Positions 1 to 9,301 of a stretch of DNA of 64,000 bases are shown here, piece after piece (the stretch's first letter is position 1; every line of letters starts with the position of its first letter). Location: NCBI RefSeq assembly GCF_022829285.1, contig NZ_JAKSYI010000078.1:1-64000 (forward strand). Direction: 5' to 3'. Origin of the DNA: Methylobacterium sp. J-078 (GTDB lineage Bacteria > Pseudomonadota > Alphaproteobacteria > Rhizobiales > Beijerinckiaceae). The notes beneath the pieces are model-generated. The model ran no database searches, was not told the DNA's origin, and worked only from the letters and a program-made list of their open reading frames with translations. A program made the position numbers and the translations under genes.

Positions 1-2
1 TC

Positions 3-128
3 GACCTGCAGGTCGCCATCAATCGCTACATCGCCGAGCACAACCGTAGCCCAAAGCCCTTCATCTGGACTAAACCCGCCTCTGCAATCTTCGACGCCCT
101 CAGCCGAGCTCCTGAACCATCCGTCTGA
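3..128 (+). CDS. IS630-family transposase, C-terminal fragment cut by the window edge
   Basis: The window opens inside a reading frame of 42 codons that ends at the TGA at 126-128. It contains the segment INRYIAEHN followed by PFIWTKPA, the usual C-terminal end of IS630-type DDE transposases, where the IWTKPA stretch lies just after the catalytic domain. The catalytic residues would lie to the left of the window, so it cannot be said whether the gene is intact. No inverted-repeat end of the element could be identified with confidence in the 270 bases that follow. The neighbour on the right is AT-richer than the rest of the window, which fits a small acquired patch. The family assignment comes from motif memory only. 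Confidence 0.7.
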   Translation, partial: DLQVAINRYIAEHNRSPKPFIWTKPASAIFDALSRAPEPSV

Positions 129-336
129 GTCAGAGCACTAGGTCGGCGGTCTTACCTCGATTGACGATGGAGATCCGGCGCATGCCCGGTCTCGTTGGTC
201 CAGACCGATGGCTGCGCTCGGTCGGCGATTGGTGCCGTGCAGGTACATGGCCGGACCGCGATGGGCAGGGCTCTGCTGAGGTCCGACCTTTCCCAGTCCC
301 TGCGACCTACATCGCCCCATAGATCCATCTCAGGCT

Positions 337-350
337 CTTAATCTATTAAG
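337..350. promoter_or_regulatory. Palindrome CTTAAT-CT-ATTAAG in an AT-rich leader
   Basis: The 267 bases between the transposase fragment and the next gene hold no convincing gene. Their last 60 bases are markedly AT-rich. At 337-350 there is a perfect inverted repeat, CTTAAT and ATTAAG with a 2-base centre, which extends by one more pair to 336-351. It lies about 45 bases upstream of the TTG start at 396 and is followed by a T-rich run. It could be an operator, part of a promoter, or the end of the insertion sequence; the sequence alone does not decide. Confidence 0.35.
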
Positions 351-395
351 AACGATTTTTTATCATACCCATATTAGACATATGGAGATTTAGCT

Positions 396-1181
396 TTGTC
401 AGTACACGTAATTCATGACGCAGAAATGCTGTCGATCGTATTGAGCATCCGTAACAGCGGCACACACGTCGAAACCATCAAGGATCTTCACAAGGCACTC
501 GCAAAGATCGCGAGCAGTCTGGGCAAAGAATCTCTATACTACAGGGCCATTGATCTATCTGGAACGTGGCGATCCGGTGAGGAAGAGTTCAATCCGTGGG
601 CTCCGCCTAACATAAGCGCCTGGGCCGACCTCGCCCGGCATCCAGAGACTTTGAATGATCTTCGCGCATGGCTGGAAGACGTGGAGCGGCTGCTCTTACG
701 CCACCTCGCTGAGGAGGACACGTCAATCCTGGAAGCTGAGGAGGTGCTTTTGGGTGAAGTTCCCTTGAGCATTCTTGCGGTGATGCATCTGGATTTCGTC
801 CCGCTTTACACGCGCTTCCTGGATGTCTGGCAGGACCAGAACGGGCCCCAGCAAGGCAGCATTGTGCAAGAAATCGTTGAAGCCCATGGACGAAGCAAGG
901 AAGTCGAGGATTTATTGTTTAAGTTGGTTGTCTACATGAGCGGAGATGGCGACCTGATCGAATACAATCTGAGAAAAAATCTCGAACAATTATATGGAAA
1001 CTTCTCACAGTCCGAGCTTTTCCGTCGTATGGTTGAAGCCATGCATGCGAGAGGATCTGAGTTGCAAGACAGCACCGGAAAAAGGTATATATTCTCCTAT
1101 CTTCCGGGCTGGCCGGAACTCACCGTGGCTGCTGAAACGATCCTGGCCGAACTGGATGTCGCCCCGCGCGAGCCATACTGA
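396..1181 (+). CDS. Hypothetical protein of unknown function, AT-richer than its neighbours
   Basis: This is a 261-residue protein that I do not recognise. The start is TTG at 396, chosen because GGAG at 384-387 sits 8 bases upstream; an in-frame ATG at 426 is the alternative. There is no signal peptide or membrane segment. The sequence is mostly acidic and looks helical, with a Glu/Leu-rich stretch around residues 90-130. Codon use is much less GC-biased than in the adjacent dapB, with many A- and T-ending codons. Together with the IS630 fragment just upstream this suggests horizontal transfer. Nothing in the context gives it a role, and it is separated from dapB by about 126 bases. Confidence 0.75.
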   Translation: MSVHVIHDAEMLSIVLSIRNSGTHVETIKDLHKALAKIASSLGKESLYYRAIDLSGTWRSGEEEFNPWAPPNISAWADLARHPETLNDLRAWLEDVERLLLRHLAEEDTSILEAEEVLLGEVPLSILAVMHLDFVPLYTRFLDVWQDQNGPQQGSIVQEIVEAHGRSKEVEDLLFKLVVYMSGDGDLIEYNLRKNLEQLYGNFSQSELFRRMVEAMHARGSELQDSTGKRYIFSYLPGWPELTVAAETILAELDVAPREPY

Positions 1182-1307
1182 CCACTTTCCGCCCGGAGCT
1201 TACCTCCCGACGGCACTCCAACCGAGCACCCAACCCGGCCCATCCTTGTCCCTCAGGCCTCGAGGATGTACCGCAGGCCCGATTGCGACAGGAAGGCGAG
1301 GCCAAGC

Positions 1308-2105
1308 ATGCGGCTCGTGGTGGTCGGCGCCGACGGGCGAATGGGGCGGATGCTGATCCGCGCGGTGGCGGAGACCGAGGGCTGCACCCTGTCGGGCGCC
1401 ATCGAGCGGGAGGGATCCCCCGCCCTGGGGCAGGATGCCGGGACGCTGGCGGGCGTCGGCGCGCTCGGCGTGCACGTCACGGACGATCCCCTGCCCGTCT
1501 TCGCGGCGGCCGAGGGCGTCCTCGATTTCACGGCGCCCGCCGCCACCAGCTTCTTCGCCGAACTCGCCGCCCAGGCCCGGATCGTCCACGTGGTCGGCAC
1601 CACGGGGATGCAGGAGGCGGATCTCGCCAAACTGGCGGCGGCCGCCCACCACGCCCGCGTCGTGCGCTCGGGCAACATGTCGCTGGGCATCAACCTCGTC
1701 GCCGGCCTCGTGCGGAAGATGGCGGCGGCCCTCGGCGAGGATTTCGACATCGAGATCGTCGAGATGCACCACCGCATGAAGGTGGACGCTCCCTCGGGCA
1801 CCGCGCTGCTGCTGGGCGAGGCGGCGGCGGAGGGGCGCGGCGTGGTGCTCTCCGACACCCGCGTCTCGACGCGGGACGGCCATACGGGCGCCCGCCGGCC
1901 GGGCGACATCGGCTTCGCCACCCTGCGCGGCGGCACGGTGGTGGGCGACCACAGCGTGGTCTTCGCCGGACCGGGCGAGCGCATAACGGTGAGCCACCAC
2001 GCCGAGGACCGGGCGATCTTCGCCCGCGGCGCCGTGCGGGCCGCCCTCTGGGCCTTCGACAAGCCGCCGGGCCTCTACGGCATGGCCGACGTGCTCGGGC
2101 TCTGA
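1308..2105 (+). CDS. dapB: 4-hydroxy-tetrahydrodipicolinate reductase DapB
   Basis: DapB reduces hydroxy-tetrahydrodipicolinate with NAD(P)H in the diaminopimelate/lysine pathway, supplying both lysine and the peptidoglycan cross-linker; it is cytosolic. The 265-residue protein starts with the nucleotide-binding glycine motif G7-x-x-G10-x-x-G13 and continues with VVGTTG at 95-100. The family signature [15 protein letters not shown] at 152-166 includes the catalytic His154 and Lys158 equivalents. ATG 1308 was chosen because GGAAGG at 1291-1296 lies a usual distance upstream and the glycine motif then begins at residue 7. An upstream in-frame ATG at 1266 would add 14 residues unlike the family. 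gpmA follows on the same strand. Confidence 0.95.
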   Translation: MRLVVVGADGRMGRMLIRAVAETEGCTLSGAIEREGSPALGQDAGTLAGVGALGVHVTDDPLPVFAAAEGVLDFTAPAATSFFAELAAQARIVHVVGTTGMQEADLAKLAAAAHHARVVRSGNMSLGINLVAGLVRKMAAALGEDFDIEIVEMHHRMKVDAPSGTALLLGEAAAEGRGVVLSDTRVSTRDGHTGARRPGDIGFATLRGGTVVGDHSVVFAGPGERITVSHHAEDRAIFARGAVRAALWAFDKPPGLYGMADVLGL

Positions 2106-2270
2106 TGCCAGCCCGGGACCGGGCGCCGATCGCGCGTCATCCGCCATTCAGATTGAGGCGCGCATGAGCGCGCGCGTCACGGTTTCGTTGCGCTGCAACA
2201 TGTGGCAGATACCAGCCCCCACCCCGTCTCGCAGACCCAACCCGTCAGAGACCAAGAGGATCGTCCCCCG

Positions 2271-2909
2271 ATGGAGCGCCTTCTCGTCCTCGCTCGCCAC
2301 GGCCAGAGCGACTGGAATCTCAAGAAGCTGTTCACGGGCTGGCGTGACCCCGAGCTGACGGATCTGGGCGTCGAGGAGGCACGCAACGCCGGGCGCTGGC
2401 TCAAGGAGCAGGGCTACGGCTTCGACGTGGCCTTCACCTCGAACCTCAAGCGGGCTCAGCGCACCTGCGCGCTGATCCTGGAGGAGATGGACCTCGGCGA
2501 CATCGAGACCATCCGCAACGAGGCCCTGAACGAGCGCGACTACGGCGACCTCTCCGGCCTCAACAAGGACGATGCCCGCGAGCGCTGGGGCGACGCCCAG
2601 GTCCACCAGTGGCGCCGCTCCTACGACGTGCCGCCCCCCGGCGGCGAGAGCCTCAAGGACACCGCCGCCCGCGTGCTGCCCTACTACATCCAGTTCATCC
2701 TGCCCCGCGTCATGGCGGGCGAGCGCGTGCTGGTGGCCGCGCACGGCAACTCGCTGCGCGCCCTCGTGATGGTGCTCGACGGCATGACCACGAAGACCAT
2801 CGCCAGCCTCGAGATCGCCACCGGTATCCCGCTCGTCTACCAGCTCAAGGCCGACACCACGGTGGAGAGCAAGACGGTGCTGGAGCACGACATCGACCAC
2901 AAGGTCTGA
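2271..2909 (+). CDS. gpmA: 2,3-bisphosphoglycerate-dependent phosphoglycerate mutase
   Basis: This enzyme interconverts 3- and 2-phosphoglycerate in glycolysis and gluconeogenesis. The 212-residue protein has the histidine phosphatase core: RHG at 9-11 with phospho-acceptor His10, the acid residue Glu88 in NERDYG, and second His158 in AAHGNS. The insert typical of the dPGM type ([12 protein letters not shown], 22-33) separates it from unrelated phosphatases of the family. ATG 2271 is favoured because AAGAGGA at 2254-2260 is a good ribosome site and the RHG motif falls at the normal place; the frame stays open further upstream but with no family resemblance. alkB begins only 11 bases after the stop, so the two are probably co-transcribed. 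Confidence 0.95.
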   Translation: MERLLVLARHGQSDWNLKKLFTGWRDPELTDLGVEEARNAGRWLKEQGYGFDVAFTSNLKRAQRTCALILEEMDLGDIETIRNEALNERDYGDLSGLNKDDARERWGDAQVHQWRRSYDVPPPGGESLKDTAARVLPYYIQFILPRVMAGERVLVAAHGNSLRALVMVLDGMTTKTIASLEIATGIPLVYQLKADTTVESKTVLEHDIDHKV

Positions 2910-2920
2910 CTTCCCTCGCC

Positions 2921-3598
2921 GTGGCGCCGGATGCTCCGGCCGGGATCGCCCTCGTTCCCGGCCTGATCCATGTCCCGGGCTACCTCGACGGGGCGGCGCA
3001 GGCGCGCCTCGCCGCCGCGCTGGACGCGGCGCTGAAGCGGGCGCCAGCCTACACGCCCTGCATGCCGGCCAACGGGCGTCCGTTCTCGGTGCGGATGTCG
3101 AATTGTGGCCCCCTCGGCTGGGTTTCCGACCGCGCGGGCTACCGCTACCAGCCCCACCATCCCGGGACGGGACGGCCCTGGCCGCCGATCCCGGACGTGG
3201 CCCTGGCCGCCTGGGAGGCCCTCTCGGGCTATCCGGCCCCTCCCGAGGCCTGCCTCGTCAATCTCTACGCCAGCGGGGCCCGCATGGGCCTGCACCAGGA
3301 CCGGGACGAGGACGATTTCGACGCACCCGTGGTCTCGCTGTCGCTCGGGGCCACCGCCCTGTTCCGCTACGGCGGCCTCGCACGCAACGATCCGACCCGT
3401 TCGGTGCGCCTGCGCGCCGGTGACGCTCTCGTGATCGGCGGCCCCGCCCGCCTGATCCACCACGGGGTGGACCGGCTGATCCCGGAGGCGCCCGACCTGC
3501 TGCACGGGGGCGCCGGCTTGGCGCCGATGCGTGCTCTACCGCCGGGCGGCCGCTGCAACCTGACCCTGCGACGCGTGACGCGGCCCTCGGGCGCTTGA
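2921..3598 (+). CDS. alkB: AlkB-family alpha-ketoglutarate-dependent DNA dealkylase
   Basis: AlkB proteins remove methyl groups from 1-methyladenine and 3-methylcytosine in DNA by Fe(II)/2-oxoglutarate oxidation. The 225-residue product has the metal triad His125-x-Asp127 in GLHQDRDE and His181 in LIHHGVDR. The 2-oxoglutarate-binding arginines sit in RCNLTLR (Arg211 and Arg217). The Y-x-Y-rich substrate lid around YRYQPHHPG (74-82) is also typical. The start is taken as GTG 2921, 11 bases after the gpmA stop; the ribosome site is weak, so translation may be coupled to gpmA. Length matches the family (about 216 residues). No Ada or adaptive-response regulator is nearby. Confidence 0.9.
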   Translation: MAPDAPAGIALVPGLIHVPGYLDGAAQARLAAALDAALKRAPAYTPCMPANGRPFSVRMSNCGPLGWVSDRAGYRYQPHHPGTGRPWPPIPDVALAAWEALSGYPAPPEACLVNLYASGARMGLHQDRDEDDFDAPVVSLSLGATALFRYGGLARNDPTRSVRLRAGDALVIGGPARLIHHGVDRLIPEAPDLLHGGAGLAPMRALPPGGRCNLTLRRVTRPSGA

Positions 3599-3716
3599 CA
3601 GCGGCGGGGTTGTGGGCCGACCCATCGCGTCAGCTTCACGGCGGCGCGCCCACCCTGGCGGACGCGCCGGCCGACCTGCCCGGCGCGCGACCGGGGCCTT
3701 GCGGAGAATCGATGCG

Positions 3717-4676
3717 ATGCGTCTGCGTAACCTCGTCCGTCCCATCTCGATCCTGGCCCTCGTCCTGGGGCTGACCGGCCCCGCCCTGGCGGCCGACCCG
3801 GTGTTCCCACCGAGCTCGCGCTTCGGCTTCGATCCGCCCTCCGACATGGTCTCCTCGAAGCGCTTCTCCGGGCTGGAGCGGCTGGAGGGCGGGGCGACGG
3901 TCTCGGTGGTGGAACTGCCGGCCAACGCGTTCGCCGACCTCGAGACCAACTTCACCGACGAGAACCTGAAGGCGCAGGGCTTCGTCGTCTCGAGCCGGCA
4001 GGCCATCAAGGTCGCGGGCGACGTCGACGCGGTGCTGTTCACCGGCGAGCAGCCGGCCCTGGAATCCGCCGGCACGCCCACGATCAAGAAATGGATGCTG
4101 CTGGTCGGCGATCCGACCGTCACCGGCATCATCATCGCGCAGGCGACGCCCGACGCCGCGACCGAGGAGACCATGAAGCGGCTTCTCACCGGCATCCACA
4201 TCCGCCCGGCGCTCAGCCTGGAGCAGCAGGTCGCCGCCCTGCCCTTCCGCATCGGCAACGAGGCCGGCTTCCGGCCCGTGCGGGTGCTCGCCGGCAACTC
4301 GGTGCTGCTGACGCAAGGGACGAAGGACGAGATGCTCGGCCTGGAGCAGCCGATCCTGGTGCTGGCGCAGGCCGTGCAGCCGCCGCCGGCCACGGAGCAG
4401 CGCGACGCCTTCGCGCGCGCCGCCCTCTACTCCAACCAGACGATGAAGGACTTCGTGATCGAGCGGGCCCAGAGCTACCGCCAGAACGGCGTCGACTGGC
4501 ACGAGATCGTGGCGCGCGCCGTGGACACGGCCTCGAGCACGCCCGTGGTCATCTCGCAGACGATCCGCTTCGCGCCGGACGGCTACCTGCGGGCGGTCGG
4601 CGTGGTCAAGGCCGAGAACCGCGAGGGCGTGCTGGCGAAGTTCCGCGAGGTCGTGGACAGCGTGCAGCTGCGCTAG
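3717..4676 (+). CDS. Exported hypothetical protein
   Basis: This 319-residue protein begins with a clear Sec signal peptide: MRLR, then a hydrophobic run ending in PALA, with cleavage predicted after residue 25. The mature part has alternating beta-like stretches and no cysteine pairs or membrane segments, so it should be a soluble periplasmic protein. I do not recognise a named domain. ATG 3717 is preceded by GCGGAG at 3701-3706. The frame stays open upstream to 3612, but that part lacks a signal and is most likely untranslated. It lies alone between alkB and a palindromic repeat that separates it from the convergent grpE. Confidence 0.8.
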   Translation: MRLRNLVRPISILALVLGLTGPALAADPVFPPSSRFGFDPPSDMVSSKRFSGLERLEGGATVSVVELPANAFADLETNFTDENLKAQGFVVSSRQAIKVAGDVDAVLFTGEQPALESAGTPTIKKWMLLVGDPTVTGIIIAQATPDAATEETMKRLLTGIHIRPALSLEQQVAALPFRIGNEAGFRPVRVLAGNSVLLTQGTKDEMLGLEQPILVLAQAVQPPPATEQRDAFARAALYSNQTMKDFVIERAQSYRQNGVDWHEIVARAVDTASSTPVVISQTIRFAPDGYLRAVGVVKAENREGVLAKFREVVDSVQLR

Positions 4677-4691
4677 GGGCCGGAACACGCG

Positions 4692-4811
4692 CTCCCCTCC
4701 CCCTTGTAGGGAGGAGGGGTCAGGGGTGGGGGTGGTTAGGCGACCCTCACGCTGCGGAGGCCGGCGGAGCCACCCCCACCCTCCTCCCTCCCCTCAAGGG
4801 GGAGGGAGGAG
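4692..4811. repeat. Dispersed palindromic element, copy R1
   Basis: About 120 bases form one large imperfect inverted repeat. The left arm contains CTCCCCCTTGTAGGGAGG and GGGGTGGGGGTGG; the right arm contains CCACCCCCACCCTCCTCC and AAGGGGGAGGGAGG. The same arrangement, including the conserved inner part GTGGTT-GG-GACCCT, recurs at 40769-40883, so the two are copies of one repeat family. Here it lies between the convergent 3' ends of the exported-protein gene and grpE and could act as a bidirectional transcription end. No terminal T-run is present. Elements like this are common in Rhizobiales intergenic DNA. Confidence 0.8.
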
Positions 4812-4850
4812 GTGCAGGGAAGGTGCCTTCGAGGTGGACTAAACGCCCGC

Positions 4851-5492
4851 TCAGGCCGCGTCGGCCGGGGCCGCGCTCGGCTTCGGGCCGCCCTTTGCCA
4901 CGCCGACCAGAGCGGGGCGCAGAACGCGGTCGCCGATGACGTAGCCCGCCTGCATGACCTGGACGACGGTGCCGGTGGGAACCTCGGGGTCGGGCACCTC
5001 GAACATCGCCTGGTGGCGGTTCGGGTCGAAGCGCTGGCCCTTCGGTTCGATCAGCTTGACGCCGTGGCGCTCCAGGGTCTTGGCGAGGTCGCGCTCGGTG
5101 AGCTCGATGCCGTCGATCAGCGCCTTGAAAGCGCCATCGGCGCTCGCCCGGTCCGCTTCGGGAATGCTCTCCAGGGCGCGCCGGATGTTGTCGGCGGAGT
5201 TCAGGAGGTCGCGGGCGAAGTTCGTGACCGCGTAGGCGCGGGCGTCGGCGACCTCGCGCTCGGTGCGCCGGCGCAGATTCTCCATCTCGGCCAGCGTGCG
5301 CAGGACCCGGTCCTTCAACTCGTCGCGCTCGGCCAGCAGGGGCGCCAGGGCGTCGGCCTGGGGCGCCGCCTCGGCGGCGGGGTTCTCCGGAGCCTGCGGG
5401 GCGCCTGAGGTCTCGCCCGAAGTCGCGCCCGGAGTCTCATGGACCGCCTGGGTCGGGTCGCGCCGCTCGTCGTGCATGTCGTTCGCCATCAT
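4851..5492 (-). CDS. grpE: GrpE, nucleotide exchange factor of DnaK
   Basis: GrpE releases ADP from the chaperone DnaK. The 213-residue product has an acidic, Pro/Ala-rich N-terminal tail (1-45) and a long helix with [26 protein letters not shown] (assigned from the MENLRRR core). The beta domain carries FDPNRHQAM and a [18 protein letters not shown] end, which is the GrpE signature. Two adjacent ATG codons lie at 5492 and 5489; the first is used here. No CIRCE element or hrcA gene was found upstream; the next gene on the right is glnD, also on the minus strand and about 80 bases away. dnaK is not in the window. Confidence 0.95.
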   Translation of the reverse strand: MMANDMHDERRDPTQAVHETPGATSGETSGAPQAPENPAAEAAPQADALAPLLAERDELKDRVLRTLAEMENLRRRTEREVADARAYAVTNFARDLLNSADNIRRALESIPEADRASADGAFKALIDGIELTERDLAKTLERHGVKLIEPKGQRFDPNRHQAMFEVPDPEVPTGTVVQVMQAGYVIGDRVLRPALVGVAKGGPKPSAAPADAA

Positions 5493-5574
5493 GGAATATC
5501 GTCGGGGACGGGTGTCGGGGTTGGCGCTGATATCAGGCGACGAAGCCGTGAAATCAAGCGCGCCCGGCCTGGGG

Positions 5575-8364
5575 TCACGCCTCCCGGGGGGGCGGCGAGT
5601 CGATCAGCGCGTCGAGCCCTTCGGCCCGCAGGGCCGCGACGTCCCCGGCGAAGACCTCCATCACGGCCGAGCGGATCGCCACCTGGCGGTCGGGCTGCGT
5701 CACCCGGGTGCCGGTGAGGTCTGTCACGTAGAACACGTCCACCGCCCGCTCGCCGAAGGTCGCCACATGGGCCGAGGTGATGTTGAGGCTGAGCCGGCTC
5801 AGCGCCGTGGTCAGCTCGTAGAGCAGGCCCGGCCGGTCGAGGCCGGTGATCTCGATCACGGTCTCGCGGCTCGACAGGGCGTTGTCGATCGCCATGTCGG
5901 GCGGCACCAGGAAGGTCCGCGCCCGCTCGCTCGGGGGGTGCTTGTCGGCCACGAGGTCGGCGATGCGGATCTCGCCGCGCAGGGCCTTGGCGATGGCCGT
6001 GGTGATGCGGCCGGCCCGGCGCAGCTCGTCCTCGTCCCGCTCGAAGGCGCGCGAGATGAAGATCGAGTCGAGGGCGAAGCCGTCCGTGGTGGTGAAGATC
6101 TGCGCGTCGACGATGTTGCCCCCCGAGGCCGCGCAGGCCCCGGTGACGATGGCGAGCAGGCGCGGATGGTCGGGCGAGTAGATCGTCAGCTCGGTGACGC
6201 CGCGCACGGGGTCCGTCTCGGCGGCGGTCGCCACCGTGCGCCCCTCCGCCGTCAGCCCCTTGATGAAGCCCGCGTGCTTGAACTGGCGCGTGGTGTCGAC
6301 CTTGAGCCAATAGGCCTGGTTGTGGCGCGCCGCGTAGGCGTCGAAGGCCTCCGACTCCCAGTCGCTGAGCTGTTCGCGCAGGGCCATCTGGATCAGGCGC
6401 ACCCGGTCCGTGCGGGCGATCTCGGAATGGCCGCCGGAGAGCACCACCTCGGTCTCGTCGTAGAGGGTGCGGATCAGGGTGCCCTTCCAGGCGGTCCAGA
6501 CGCCGGGGCCGACCGCCTTGATGTCGGCCACCGTCAGGATGGTGAGGAGCTTCAGGCGCTCCAGGGTCTGCACCACCCCGGCGAACTTCTCGATGGTCTT
6601 GGGGTCCGAGAGGTCGCGGCTCTGGGCGGTCATCGACATCAGCAGGTGGTGCTCCACCAGCCAGGCCACCATCTCGGTCTCGGCCGGGGTGAGGCCGAAG
6701 CGGGGCCCGAGCTTCTCGGCGATCGCCGCCCCCGCGATGGAATGATCCTCCGGGCGGCCCTTGGCGATGTCGTGCAGGAGCACCGTGACGTAGAGCGCGC
6801 GCCGGTGGCTGATCGTGTCGATGAGCCGGGTGGCCAGCGGGTGCTCCTCCTCGGTGCGCCCCGATTCGATCGCCGAGAGCACGCCGATGGCCCGCAGCAG
6901 GTGCTCGTCCACCGTGAAGTGGTGGTACATGTTGAACTGCATCATCGCGACGATGCGGCCGAAATCCGGGATGAAGCGGCCGAGCACGCCGGCCTCGTTC
7001 ATCAGCCGCAGGATGGTCTCGGGCGAGTTCTTCGAGGTCAGGATGTCGAGGAAGAGCCGGTTGGCCTCCTCGTCCGCCCTCAAGGAATGGCCGATGAGGC
7101 GCAGGGCGCGGTTGGCCGCACGGGTCGCGTCGGGGTGAATCGGCAGGTTGTGCCGGTCGGCGAGCCAGAACAACCGGATCAGGTTGACGGGATCGCGGCT
7201 GAAGGCGTCGGCGGCACGCAGGTTGATCCGGCCGTGGTCGTCGACGAAGTCCTCCGCCTCGATGGCGGTGGCGCGGAAGCGGTCCCGGAACCGGCCGATC
7301 CAGCGGTCGAGCACGGGCGTGCGCTTCGCGTGGCGGGCCTCCAGCGCCGCGCACACGATGGCGGTGAGGTCGCCGACCTCCTTGGCGATGAGGAAATACG
7401 CCTTCATGAAGCGCTCGACGCCGGACAGGCCGCCGCGCGGCTCGTAGCCGAAGCGCTCGGCGATCCTGGGTTGCAACCCGAAGGACAGGCGCTCCTCGGC
7501 CCGGCCGGTGACGAAGTGCATGTGGCAGCGCACCCGCCACAGGAGTTCGTCGCAGCGCTCGAACACCCGGTACTCCTCCGGGGTGAACAGGCCGGCGGCC
7601 ACGAGTTCGCTCTGGTCGCGGACCCGGTAGGTGTACTTGGCGATCCAGAACAGGGTGTTGAGGTCGCGCAGGCCCCCCTTGCCGTCCTTCACGTTGGGCT
7701 CGACGAGGTAGCGCGAGGCGCCCGCCTTCGAGACCCGCGCATCGCGCTCGCGCAGCTTGGCCTCGACGAATTCGGGCGCCGTCCACATCACCAGCTCGGT
7801 GTCGAAGCGGGTGACGAGTTCCTCGAACAGGGCGCGGGTGCCGAACAGGTAGCGCGCCTCGAGGAGCGAGGTCCGGATCGTCATGTCGGCCCGGCCCTCG
7901 CGCAGGCACTCCTCCACCGAACGGGTGGCGTGGCCGACCTTCAGCTTGAGGTCCCAGAGCACGTACAGCATCGCCTCGACGACGCTCTCGGACCAGGCGG
8001 TCTGCTTGTAGGGGAGCAGGAACAGGAGGTCGATGTCCGAGCCCGGCGCCATCGTGCCCCGGCCGTAGCCGCCGGTGGCCACCACGGCGAGCTGCTCGCC
8101 CGTGGAGGGGTTGTCGTTCGGGTAGAGCCGCCAGACCACCGCGTCGTGGATGGTGCGGATCACCGCGTCGGTGAGCCGGCTCAGGCGCCGGGCGCAGGCG
8201 ATGCCGTCGCGCTCCTCCAGGAGGCGCGCCTCGGCATCCGCCCGCCCCAGCTTGATCACCCGTCGCAGTTCCGGCACCAGCACCGCCCGCAGGCGCGTCG
8301 CCTCGCGGGCGTCACGGTCCAGGTTCTCGAGGATGTCGTTCAGGGCGGCGACGGCGTCGAACAT
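5575..8364 (-). CDS. glnD: Bifunctional PII uridylyltransferase / uridylyl-removing enzyme GlnD
   Basis: GlnD senses glutamine and adds or removes UMP on PII proteins, controlling nitrogen assimilation. The 929-residue product has the family order: a nucleotidyltransferase domain with GGYGRGT and SDIDLLF (about 98-115), an HD hydrolase domain with [14 protein letters not shown], and two C-terminal ACT domains (one starting near [13 protein letters not shown], one near [12 protein letters not shown]). Start ATG 8364 has GGGG six bases upstream; an in-frame ATG at 8382 would add six residues. The long open frame on the opposite strand is a codon-bias shadow. ptsN, rpoN and this gene together give the window a nitrogen-control flavour. 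Confidence 0.95.
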   Translation of the reverse strand: MFDAVAALNDILENLDRDAREATRLRAVLVPELRRVIKLGRADAEARLLEERDGIACARRLSRLTDAVIRTIHDAVVWRLYPNDNPSTGEQLAVVATGGYGRGTMAPGSDIDLLFLLPYKQTAWSESVVEAMLYVLWDLKLKVGHATRSVEECLREGRADMTIRTSLLEARYLFGTRALFEELVTRFDTELVMWTAPEFVEAKLRERDARVSKAGASRYLVEPNVKDGKGGLRDLNTLFWIAKYTYRVRDQSELVAAGLFTPEEYRVFERCDELLWRVRCHMHFVTGRAEERLSFGLQPRIAERFGYEPRGGLSGVERFMKAYFLIAKEVGDLTAIVCAALEARHAKRTPVLDRWIGRFRDRFRATAIEAEDFVDDHGRINLRAADAFSRDPVNLIRLFWLADRHNLPIHPDATRAANRALRLIGHSLRADEEANRLFLDILTSKNSPETILRLMNEAGVLGRFIPDFGRIVAMMQFNMYHHFTVDEHLLRAIGVLSAIESGRTEEEHPLATRLIDTISHRRALYVTVLLHDIAKGRPEDHSIAGAAIAEKLGPRFGLTPAETEMVAWLVEHHLLMSMTAQSRDLSDPKTIEKFAGVVQTLERLKLLTILTVADIKAVGPGVWTAWKGTLIRTLYDETEVVLSGGHSEIARTDRVRLIQMALREQLSDWESEAFDAYAARHNQAYWLKVDTTRQFKHAGFIKGLTAEGRTVATAAETDPVRGVTELTIYSPDHPRLLAIVTGACAASGGNIVDAQIFTTTDGFALDSIFISRAFERDEDELRRAGRITTAIAKALRGEIRIADLVADKHPPSERARTFLVPPDMAIDNALSSRETVIEITGLDRPGLLYELTTALSRLSLNITSAHVATFGERAVDVFYVTDLTGTRVTQPDRQVAIRSAVMEVFAGDVAALRAEGLDALIDSPPPREA

Positions 8365-8604
8365 GGGCAACCCCGTTAGCATGTTGGCGGAATGACGCCA
8401 GCCGGTTCACCGCGCCCGGCGGAAGGCCGATGCGGGATCGGACGGAATTTCCCCCGTGCGACGCGCGCCCCGAGCGCTGCGCCCGCGCCGAAGAGCCACG
8501 GTTGCGCCGCAAGGCCGCCGTAACGGTTTTGGCCGTTCTCCCGACGCTTTCGCGTCGCCACGACAGGCCCGGCCCCGTCCGGCCGGCATTCATGAAGGCC
8601 CACG

Positions 8605-9147
8605 ATGCGCTCGACCTTTCGTTCGTCCCTGCGTTTCCTGCGCGCCACCCTGCAAGCGGCGCGCCCCCACGCGCTGCCCCCACGCCCGGTCGCGGCGGCC
8701 CTGGCGGCCTTCGGGCTCCTGGCGGCCTTCGGCGCGCCGGCCCGGGCAGCCTCGTTCGAGTTCGTGCCGGCACCCCAGATCGACCTCAACCGGGTCTACC
8801 GGGTCGACACGGTGACGGGCGAGGTCACGTCCTGCCAGTACGGCCTGCGCGAGGGCGCCGTCGGCAGCGTCGGCCTCACCGTCTGCTACGGCGCGGGCGA
8901 GGGCGCGAGTGCGCAGGCCCCCTCGCAATACGGCCTCGTCGCCTCGCGCCACACCCGCGAGGCGGGCGTGTTCCGGGTCAATTATCGCACGGGCGAGATG
9001 AGCATCTGCTACGTCCAGCTCCAGAAGGAGGCGGTGGTGTGCACCGCGCAGGCCAATCCCGCGAGCCCGGGCGCCGACGAGCCCGCCAGCGGCCCCGCCC
9101 CGGGCCGCGCCGTTCCCAGCGCGACGCCGCCCCAGGGCGGGCGGTGA
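8605..9147 (+). CDS. Exported hypothetical protein with a duplicated Cys-containing motif
   Basis: This 180-residue protein starts with Arg-rich residues and an Ala-rich hydrophobic run (28-48), with signal cleavage likely after ARA near residue 48. The mature part shows an internal duplication. Unit 1 (65-94) reads YRVDTVTGEVTSC and ends with VC; unit 2 (123-146) reads FRVNYRTGEMSIC and ends with VC. Each unit thus holds two cysteines (77/94 and 135/146) that could form disulphides in the periplasm. The C-terminal tail is Pro/Gly/Ala-rich and disordered. No named family was recognised. It is divergent from glnD with about 240 bases between them, in which no other gene was seen. Confidence 0.75.
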   Translation: MRSTFRSSLRFLRATLQAARPHALPPRPVAAALAAFGLLAAFGAPARAASFEFVPAPQIDLNRVYRVDTVTGEVTSCQYGLREGAVGSVGLTVCYGAGEGASAQAPSQYGLVASRHTREAGVFRVNYRTGEMSICYVQLQKEAVVCTAQANPASPGADEPASGPAPGRAVPSATPPQGGR

Positions 9148-9301
9148 GATCGCCGCGCGCGCGTACGTTCCCGCCGTCCGTGACCAGGCGTTGACCGGAC
9201 GGCGGCGCAGGCGGGCAGAGGGCCTCGGCCACGTCGACAGCGTCGCGGCTCGCGGCCACATTCGTTGAGCTCACGGCCTTGACGGTTTATGCACCCACCC
9301 C

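Noticed and set aside
4692..4811. CRISPR array
   Set aside because: Repeats here are palindromic single elements, not regularly spaced direct repeats; no cas genes are present.
5263..8379. A 1038-codon open frame on the plus strand opposite glnD
   Set aside because: It is a shadow of GC-rich codon bias. glnD on the other strand has full domain structure, and the opposite frame has His/Arg/Gly-rich composition and no domain.
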